NCBI GenBank assembly: GCA_050949885.1
Contig: JBMNGO010000007.1
Coordinates: 124,001 to 188,000, forward strand
Direction: 5' to 3'
DNA length: 64,000 bases
DNA from: JBMNGO01 sp050949885
GTDB taxonomy: Bacteria > Bacillota > Syntrophomonadia > Syntrophomonadales > Syntrophomonadaceae
Notes under the pieces: generated by a model
The model's input: only the letters and a program-made list of their open reading frames with translations
Databases searched by the model: none
Told to the model about the DNA's origin: nothing
Translations under genes and position numbers: made by a program
Shown here: piece after piece, positions 58,540-64,000 of the stretch
Layout of the letters: the number at the start of each line of letters is the position of its first letter
Numbering within the stretch: the stretch's first letter is position 1

Positions 58540-58968
58540 TTATGTGGTTACCCTTATGCTGTCCAGGTAATCGTGGATCCTTTCGAAAATCAGCCCTGCT
58601 GCAAACCATACCGGGAAAAAGTCCAGTCTGATAAAGCCATCTACAGACAGGCTGGTAAGATTGGAATAATCCCATGGACAGGCCCCTATAGCCAGACTCA
58701 GCATCCACCCTGTTAAATATTCAATATTAAAAATGATGGCAGCCCAGATGGTACCTCTAATGAACCAGGGTATTGGCCGGATCCTGTCATGGACAGGCTC
58801 CAGGAAAATCGCCAGGCCATAGATGGGAAACATCCACAAATAAGTGTAACCGGTTAAATTAACTGATCCTTGCACCAGGGAACCTATTCCGGTAAATACC
58901 ACTTCAGCAATCCATCCGATCAGGCCATAGATAATAAATCTCTTTCCCATATCACTATTTTGTGCCAC
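58540..58968 (-). CDS. Small integral membrane protein, putative CmpB-type ABC-transporter family
   Basis: The 142-residue protein has four helices (FIIYGLIGWIAEVVFTGIGS, TYLWMFPIYGLAIFLEPVHD, IRGTIWAAIIFNIEYLTGWM, FFPVWFAAGLIFERIHDYLD). The conserved GWIAEV, MFPIYG and PWDYS words match the CmpB / putative type IV ABC-transporter family, whose function is unknown. The frame begins at GTG 58968; ATG 58950 is the alternative and neither has a clear ribosome binding site. It is convergent with the lipid kinase gene. Confidence 0.78.
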   Translation of the reverse strand: MAQNSDMGKRFIIYGLIGWIAEVVFTGIGSLVQGSVNLTGYTYLWMFPIYGLAIFLEPVHDRIRPIPWFIRGTIWAAIIFNIEYLTGWMLSLAIGACPWDYSNLTSLSVDGFIRLDFFPVWFAAGLIFERIHDYLDSIRVTT

Positions 58969-59019
58969 TGCATCACAGGATTACCTGTTAAATTATGGCT
59001 GTTAGGTGCTGTTGTTACT

Positions 59020-59194
59020 TGCAAGTGGGGACCGTCAGACGGTGTGAATGAATTCAAATTACTTAGATGGAGAGACCCTATAAAAAATCAGAGGGTTTCT
59101 TAGGCTAATCCCTAAACACACCATTTATTAAACCCTAAGTGGGACGAAAGAAATTGGGAAAATAGTTTTCACACAGTCTGCCGTCCCCGTGTAA
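59020..59194. mobile_element. MITE-like element, copy 2 (about 175 bp, inverted)
   Basis: The right end TCTGCCGTCCCCGTGTAA matches the terminus of the 42875 element, and the interior matches it in reverse over most of its length. The left end (GCAAGTGGGGACCGTCAGAC) is diverged. Lacking any coding sequence, it would need a transposase in trans. Confidence 0.72.
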
Positions 59195-59336
59195 CACGGT
59201 GCAACAAGTAACCTTTTGGAAATAAAAACCATATAATTGAGAAGGGGAAGGGCCGAGTAAACCCATTTAATAGAAATGTCCTTTTTCAGGACCTGGAAGG
59301 TATTCTTCTATGTTAATACTGTTGGGGGGGATAAGT

Positions 59337-59621
59337 TTGGATCAATCCCAGGAACAATGGTATACCAATAAAGAACTCTTCGAGATGATGCAGCAGATGA
59401 AAGAGGAGATGCGGACACTGCTCATTGAGATAAAACAGGTTACAACAATAATCCGAGATTACAACGAACTACGGGAGAGGGTCTTTGCATGTGAAAAACG
59501 GATAGATCTTGCCGAGGGAAAGAATGAAGGAAAAGAGGAAGGGAAAAAGACGGTTTGGGGATATATTATCGGTTTTTCGGGTTTGATTGTTGCCCTTCTA
59601 ACCCTATCCTTTAACCGGTAG
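59337..59621 (+). CDS. XhlA-like coiled-coil protein with C-terminal membrane helix
   Basis: The 94-residue protein has a coiled coil (NKELFEMMQQMKEEMRTLLI, RERVFACEKRIDLAEGK), a charged Glu/Lys/Gly linker and a C-terminal helix (WGYIIGFSGLIVALLTLSF). This is the layout of phage haemolysin XhlA. TTG 59337 has GGGGGGAT 6 bases upstream; ATG 59310 would add a short hydrophobic leader. No phage genes are adjacent, so it may be a domesticated or stray gene. Confidence 0.6.
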   Translation: MDQSQEQWYTNKELFEMMQQMKEEMRTLLIEIKQVTTIIRDYNELRERVFACEKRIDLAEGKNEGKEEGKKTVWGYIIGFSGLIVALLTLSFNR

Positions 59622-59746
59622 AGAATAAAATCGGTTTATCGGAGTATTATAATATAAGGGAAGTAAATTGGCGGTCGGAAAGTACCAAAAATACTTTGGA
59701 CTTTACCGGCCTTTGCTTTCCTTTTCTTTTTCGCACTTATTTATGA

Positions 59747-60028
59747 TTAATTGATCAAACTGCAAACTGACATACGATCCTCTTTTTTGCTAAGCCTAAA
59801 AGCTCCTTCAATCTTGATCCGGTTTTCGGTCAAGAGAGAATAATAGGAACTAAAATCATCAGGTCTAACCTTTATAGAAACGCCGCAGCTGGTAGAAACC
59901 TCCCGGGGAGTTGGAATAATCTCAAAAGCGGCTTTTATTTCCTTCATTAGTTTTTCCGCCTTTAGCGCATGCGAGGTAGAAACAAAAGTAAAAATACAAT
60001 AATCCTCTAGTCTTACTATATCAACCAA
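59747..60028 (-). CDS. DUF3343 (putative Se/S carrier) protein
   Basis: The 93-residue protein has the family opening YCIFTFVSTSHALKAEKLMK, the middle IPTPREVSTSCGVSIKVRPD with its single cysteine after PTPREVS, and a C-terminal strand. DUF3343 genes usually lie with yedF, csd and selD and are linked to selenium or sulfur delivery. TTG 60028 (reading VDIVRLED) follows GGGAGGG by 6 bases and is preferred. The divergent csd-yedF pair is the expected partner. Confidence 0.8.
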   Translation of the reverse strand: MVDIVRLEDYCIFTFVSTSHALKAEKLMKEIKAAFEIIPTPREVSTSCGVSIKVRPDDFSSYYSLLTENRIKIEGAFRLSKKEDRMSVCSLIN

Positions 60029-60320
60029 TACTGTCCCTCCCAAAAACATAAAACCGGGACCAGGGGGAAGGTTAAGTTGGCTCCGCCTATGGGGACCGAA
60101 ACTTGTAAAAACAGCTTTCACACGAACTGACGGTTCTCCTCGGCCTGTTAAAGCCGGCAGGATTTCCGGCCAGCCTTCTCCTGGTTCCTCATTGGTTATT
60201 TACACTGGCGGACCAAAAATGTTACCATTACAGTATCCATAGCATAAAAAACCTTTAGATATATTATAACTTAGAGTTATTGAATGGGAAAGCTTTATAT
60301 CACGATAAAAGGAGACAGTC

Positions 60321-61472
60321 ATGGCGGATTCCATCTATATGAACAATGCTGCCACCACCTGGCCCAAGCCTGAGCAGGTGTACCGAGCCATAGATGATTT
60401 TAACCGGAATCTGGGCGCCAACCCTGGCCGCGGCAGCAACCGGAATACACTGCAAGCCGGGATGATACTGGTGGAGACCAGGGATATGCTGGCTTCCCTT
60501 TTTAACATTGCCGACAGCAATAATATTGCTTTTGCCCTTAATGTGACCCAGGCCATAAATATGGCCTTAAAGGGTATTCTAAAACCGGGGGACCATGCCA
60601 TAATCACCGGCATGGAACACAATGCAGTGGCCCGGCCTCTTTTCTGGCTGGAAAAACAGGGGGTAGAAATATCGTTGGCTCCATGTGCACCTGATGGCAG
60701 CCTGGATCCTGCTGCCATGGAAGCCCTCTGCCGGGAAAACACGCGGGTTATTTGTATGTTGCATGCCTCCAATGTAACCGGGACCATCATGCCGGTGGAA
60801 GAGGTGGGCAGAGTGGCCCGCCGCCGCGGCATAGTATTTATTGTGGATGCTGCCCAAACTGCCGGGGTCCTTCCTATAGATGTGGAGCAAATGAATATTG
60901 ATATTCTCTGTTTTGCAGGACACAAGGGGCTCTTAGGGCCGCAGGGAACGGGTGGCCTATATGTAAACCCTGATATAGACATTGCAACAATAATCCAAGG
61001 AGGAACAGGTTCTCTCTCCGAATTCACAGTTCAACCCGATTTTATGCCGGATAAGCTGGAAAGCGGCACCTTAAACACACCGGGTATTGCCGGCCTCTTG
61101 GCCGGTTTGCAATACCTTCGGGAGACCGGGCTCCAGCAAATCAGAAATCATGAAAAAAAGCTGACTGATATGCTTATTACCGGCCTGCAGGAAATAAAAG
61201 GAGTAACCCTTTATGGTCCCAGGGATAGCAACCGGCAAACAGCTGTTGTGCTGATTAATCTGGAAGGGATGGATTGCGGAGAACTCAGCTCTTTGCTGGA
61301 CCATAAGTATGGAATAATCACCAGATCTGGCCTGCACTGTGCTCCCATGGCGCACCGCACCATCGGTACCCTAAAGGCTGGAGGCTGCAGGTTCAGTCCG
61401 GGACTTTTCACTACGGAAAAAGACATTGCAAAGACCTGTCAGGCTGTTTATGCTATAGCCAATAATAGGTAA
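60321..61472 (+). CDS. Cysteine desulfurase, class V aminotransferase family
   Basis: This 383-residue PLP enzyme takes sulfur (or selenium) from cysteine (selenocysteine). It has MNNAATTWPKPEQVYRAIDD, MEHNAVARPLFWLEKQGVEI, VDAAQTAGVLPID, the PLP lysine in CFAGHKGLLGPQGTGGLY, and the active cysteine in RSGLHCAPMAHRTIGTL. It is of the SufS-like family (TIGR01977-type) that pairs with YedF. AAAGGAG lies about 8 bases before the ATG; yedF starts 12 bases after its stop. Confidence 0.92.
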   Translation: MADSIYMNNAATTWPKPEQVYRAIDDFNRNLGANPGRGSNRNTLQAGMILVETRDMLASLFNIADSNNIAFALNVTQAINMALKGILKPGDHAIITGMEHNAVARPLFWLEKQGVEISLAPCAPDGSLDPAAMEALCRENTRVICMLHASNVTGTIMPVEEVGRVARRRGIVFIVDAAQTAGVLPIDVEQMNIDILCFAGHKGLLGPQGTGGLYVNPDIDIATIIQGGTGSLSEFTVQPDFMPDKLESGTLNTPGIAGLLAGLQYLRETGLQQIRNHEKKLTDMLITGLQEIKGVTLYGPRDSNRQTAVVLINLEGMDCGELSSLLDHKYGIITRSGLHCAPMAHRTIGTLKAGGCRFSPGLFTTEKDIAKTCQAVYAIANNR

Positions 61473-61484
61473 GGGGGAAACAAC

Positions 61485-62066
61485 ATGGGCAAAATTGTTG
61501 ATGCGCGGGGTCTAACCTGTCCCCATCCGGTAGTCTTAACCAAAAAAGCCCTTGATGCAGGTGGAACGGAAGATATTATCACCATAGTCGATAACCAGAC
61601 GGCTCTGGAAAATGTATCCCGATTAGTCAAGAGTCAGGGGTTTGACTATCAGGTGGAAGATAAAGAAGGGGAATTTTTTATACGGATCATGCGAACCTCT
61701 GAAACAGCTAAAGATGAACGGGACAGTGGGGCAGAGGTTGCTATACTGGTAACCAGCAACCTTTTTGGTCAGGGGGATGAAGAACTGGGGAATGTGTTGA
61801 TGAAGGGATTTATCTATAGCCTTACTCAAGTCCAGGACAAAATAAAATGCATGATCTTTATGAACAGTGCCGTTTTCCTGACTACTGAAGGCTCCAGTAT
61901 CGTTGAATATTTGATGATTCTGGAAGAACAGGGTGTTGAAATATTATCCTGCGGCACCTGCCTGGATTATTATCAATTAAAGGACAAACTAAGAGTGGGA
62001 AAGGTAACTAATATGTACTCGGCTACAGAGATTTTAGTCTCAGCCGCCAAAGTCCTAAAAATATAA
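61485..62066 (+). CDS. yedF: YedF: TusA-like plus DsrE-like sulfurtransferase
   Basis: In this 193-residue protein the TusA domain (1-70) has the CPxP motif in ARGLTCPHPVVLTKKAL. The DsrE-like domain (about 85-193) has VAILVTSNLFGQGDEELGNV, MIFMNSAVFLTTEGSSIVEY and the second cysteine in EILSCGTCLDYYQLKDKLRV. YedF proteins of this form are linked to selenium metabolism. With csd and DUF3343 it makes a sulfur/selenium relay; no selD is in the window. GGGGG lies about 8 bases before the ATG. Confidence 0.92.
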   Translation: MGKIVDARGLTCPHPVVLTKKALDAGGTEDIITIVDNQTALENVSRLVKSQGFDYQVEDKEGEFFIRIMRTSETAKDERDSGAEVAILVTSNLFGQGDEELGNVLMKGFIYSLTQVQDKIKCMIFMNSAVFLTTEGSSIVEYLMILEEQGVEILSCGTCLDYYQLKDKLRVGKVTNMYSATEILVSAAKVLKI

Positions 62067-62075
62067 TGATAACCC

Positions 62076-62171
62076 AATGGGCTTCAGGACCCCTAAAGCA
62101 AAGGAACCACACTACCAGGGGCAGGGTAGTGGAAATCGGTTATCCATGCTTTCAGGAACCTAAAGCCCATT
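62076..62171. other. Large imperfect hairpin between convergent genes
   Basis: Arms 62076-62099 and 62148-62171 pair at 19 of 24 positions (ends AATGGGCTT / AAGCCCATT; inner AAAGC / GCTTT). A second hairpin CCAC(AC)TACC (62107) / GGTAGTGG (62125) fills the loop. TTATTTT follows on the plus strand. It could be a shared terminator, or a structured RNA or repeat. Confidence 0.55.
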
Positions 62172-62212
62172 TATTTTACCCAAGCAAATGACCGCAGGCA
62201 AAAATTTGCTTT

Positions 62213-63007
62213 CTATGCGGTCTTTTTTCCAAATACCAGCAGCCAATCCTGAGTCAGTGTCAAATCCTTCTGTTTCACTTCCTCAATTAAGCGGTCCAAA
62301 GCAGAAAGCCTTTCTTCATAAGGCAGCTTGGGGAACAAGCCGGAAGATAGCGCAGTAATAGAATACAGTTCCCTCAGAGTCTCCGGAGCTAATGGAATAC
62401 GAAGCATCTTAGCATCAGATGGGGAGAACAATTCCTTAAACAACTCGGGCAGTTCCTGGTTCTTGATAATTCCTGCATAAGCCGGCAGACTTTCCACAGG
62501 AGTATGATCCAATTCGCTTAGACCCAATAAGACACTGGCTGCAACTACTCCTCCTGGTTTCAGCACCCGGATAGCCGACTCCAGAGAAGTCTTCTGGTCA
62601 GGCATAATAAATATGGAAGCATTATAAAAAACCAGATCAAAAAACTGGGGAGCAAAGTATTCATCCAGTTTTTCACCATCACCCTGAACCAGCTTGGCCT
62701 CCGGACAGTTCTCGCGTGCCAATTCCAGCATCGGTTCGGAAAAATCCAGGCCATAAACAGTTGCCCCGGGGAAAATCTCCTGCAGCTTCTTGGTGGAACA
62801 GCCATTACCGCAGCCCACGTCAAGAATAGTCAGGCTTTTATTGTTCCCATCCGGTTTCACCATCTGAGATTCTTTTACATAATCCCAGAGGTATTCGGTA
62901 AGGCGGGTAAAATGACCGCTGTTAGCTTCGAAAGCTTCATATTGCTTGTCACTCTTATCAAAATTGGCACGGACAGCCTTTTTGAATTTGGCGGCAAATT
63001 CGTTCAT
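62213..63007 (-). CDS. Class I SAM-dependent methyltransferase
   Basis: The 264-residue protein has motif I LTILDVGCGNGCSTKKLQEI, motif II VYGLDFSEPMLELARENCPE, VQGDGEKLD, the post-motif FDLVFYNASIFIMPDQK and VLKPGGVVAASVLLGLSELD. It is a UbiE/Methyltransf_11-like enzyme of unknown acceptor. The ATG at 63007 has AAAGGATC about 9 bases before. It is transcribed alone and divergently from the rRNA methyltransferase gene. Confidence 0.88.
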   Translation of the reverse strand: MNEFAAKFKKAVRANFDKSDKQYEAFEANSGHFTRLTEYLWDYVKESQMVKPDGNNKSLTILDVGCGNGCSTKKLQEIFPGATVYGLDFSEPMLELARENCPEAKLVQGDGEKLDEYFAPQFFDLVFYNASIFIMPDQKTSLESAIRVLKPGGVVAASVLLGLSELDHTPVESLPAYAGIIKNQELPELFKELFSPSDAKMLRIPLAPETLRELYSITALSSGLFPKLPYEERLSALDRLIEEVKQKDLTLTQDWLLVFGKKTA

Positions 63008-63233
63008 ATAACCAGATCCTTTCTAAAGCTGATATGTAAACAACTAATTGGGAAAATACTCGATTTTTGTCGACACCACTTTATAATCATAATATACTTA
63101 CTCAATTCTGTCATTAAATAGTATAACCGGAATAAGTTCTTTAGAAATGTTATAATATACAAGTACAAAATACCAGGGAATCCCTTATAGTCAACGGACT
63201 ACCACCTGCGGGTTGTTGTAGTGCCATACCGCG

Positions 63234-63259
63234 GGGACCAGAGAACCGCCCCCCTGGTC
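63234..63259 (+). repeat. Diverged copy of the GGGGAC...AGAACCG repeat
   Basis: GGGGACCAGAGAACCGCCCC followed by CCTGGTC forms a small hairpin GACCAG / CTGGTC. It lies 16 bases before the next start codon, so it would sit in that gene's leader. Confidence 0.45.
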
Positions 63260-63275
63260 AGTAAGGAGCTAAACG

Positions 63276-64000
63276 ATGAATGAGGTTCAGCTGACGGCTA
63301 CCAGCGCCTTTGGGCTGGAAGCGATTGTAGCTCGGGAAATAAAGCAATTAGGCTACGAGAATGTAAAAGTTGAGAACGGAAGGGTTGATTTTGCTGGTGA
63401 TCTTGCTGCCATTGCCAGGTGTAATCTCTGGCTCCGTTCAGCTGACCGCCTGTTGATCAGGATGGGGGAATTCCCGGCCACAAACTTTGATGAATTATTT
63501 GAACAAACCCGCGCCCTGCCCTGGAGCCATTGGCTGCCCAAGGACGCAGAGTTCCCGGTTACCGGCAAATCTGTAAACTCCCAGCTTTTTAGTGTATCCG
63601 ATTGTCAGGCCATTGTAAAAAAGGCTATAGTAGAGAAAATGAAAGAAAAATACCATGTAAACTGGTTCAAAGAGACAGGACCCAAGTATAAAATACAGGT
63701 AGCTCTTTTAAAAAACATAGCCACCCTTACGCTGGACACCAGCGGACCCGGCCTGCATAAAAGGGGTTACCGCAAACTTTCCGCTGCTGCCCCTCTAAAG
63801 GAAACCCTGGCTGCTGCCATGATAGACATTAGCCGCTGGAAACCTGATCGGGTGTTGATCGATCCCTTTTGCGGATCAGGGACCATTCCCATAGAAGCTG
63901 CTTTGATCGGCCGAAACATAGCTCCCGGCCTAAACAGGACATTTGCAGCCGAAGAATGGCCTCAGCTGCCGGCGGAGATATGGAAAAGAGCGCGGGAAGA
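63276..64000 (+). CDS. rlmL: 23S rRNA methyltransferase RlmL/YpsC family, 3'-truncated by window edge
   Basis: The first 241 residues of a THUMP-domain N2-guanine methyltransferase are present. They begin MNEVQLTATSAFGLEAIVAR, then the THUMP region (VSDCQAIVKKAIVEKMKEKY, VALLKNIATLTLDTSGPGLH), KRGYRKLSAAAPLKETLAAA and the SAM motif VLIDPFCGSGTIPIEAALIG. The catalytic NPPY-type motif should lie past base 64000. AAGGAG lies about 8 bases before the ATG. The family modifies 23S rRNA G2445-type positions. Confidence 0.93.
   Translation, partial: MNEVQLTATSAFGLEAIVAREIKQLGYENVKVENGRVDFAGDLAAIARCNLWLRSADRLLIRMGEFPATNFDELFEQTRALPWSHWLPKDAEFPVTGKSVNSQLFSVSDCQAIVKKAIVEKMKEKYHVNWFKETGPKYKIQVALLKNIATLTLDTSGPGLHKRGYRKLSAAAPLKETLAAAMIDISRWKPDRVLIDPFCGSGTIPIEAALIGRNIAPGLNRTFAAEEWPQLPAEIWKRARE

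Overview
The window looks like chromosome from a spore-forming, anaerobic, fatty-acid-oxidising member of the Firmicutes, most likely in or near Syntrophomonadaceae. The evidence is a spore germination operon (GerA type), the sporulation membrane protein YtaF, a complete set of butyrate beta-oxidation genes with a CoA transferase and several acyl-CoA dehydrogenases, a two-subunit iron-sulfur fumarase and an oxygen-detoxifying flavodiiron fusion. The family assignment is inferred from gene content, not from a database search.

Layout. 1-624 is the 3' end of a 3-hydroxybutyryl-CoA dehydrogenase. 671-5119 holds a TOBE protein and the ger operon, whose permease gene carries an in-frame stop. 5274-7260 has a lipoprotein, a decayed gene, and nine tandem copies of a tRNA-Leu 3' half lying between the real tRNA-Leu(CAA) and its terminator. 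7484-16594 is housekeeping: an ECF sigma/anti-sigma pair, polA, mutM, ytaF, coaE, a lytic transglycosylase and a peptide-type binding protein. 17015-22451 is the most unusual locus: two TasA/camelysin-like secreted proteins (one fused to a carbohydrate-binding-like domain), an acidic secreted protein, a c-di-GMP-I riboswitch, a SipW-type signal peptidase, an ABC ATPase that has lost every catalytic motif, and a membrane protein whose C-terminal signal-peptidase fold has lost its catalytic dyad. 22629-24070 has tRNA-Leu(GAG) and gene remnants. 24071-33336 has a frameshifted sbcD with an SbcC-like partner, an LCP cell-wall enzyme, a thioesterase and a MacAB-like exporter. 33673-36306 is a four-module flavodiiron/rubredoxin/reductase fusion.

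38726-55175 is the catabolic core: a large acyl-CoA dehydrogenase, two IclR regulators flanking a DUF1858 gene, a divergent fumarase pair, and a long co-directional run (TAXI-type TRAP binding protein, fused TRAP permease, crotonase, 3-hydroxyacyl-CoA dehydrogenase, two thiolases, CoA transferase, acyl-CoA dehydrogenase). Together these give acyl-CoA activation by CoA transfer, dehydrogenation, hydration, second oxidation and thiolysis. A palindrome of the form GTTnCGCA-TGCGGAAC recurs in front of the TRAP operon, inside it, and in front of the second IclR gene, so an IclR-controlled regulon is likely. The first thiolase is frameshifted and the second lacks the usual C-terminal cysteine.

55334-64000 holds a GNAT acetyltransferase, a bactofilin-like membrane protein, a lipid kinase, a DUF3343 / cysteine desulfurase / YedF sulfur-selenium group, a methyltransferase, and the start of an RlmL-type rRNA methyltransferase. 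Two related MITE-like elements and a family of GGGGACAGGTACC / GGGGACGGTTCT palindromes are scattered through the window. Three otherwise good genes (germination permease, sbcD, thiolase) each carry one disabling change. This may be real decay or base-calling error, and only reads can tell.
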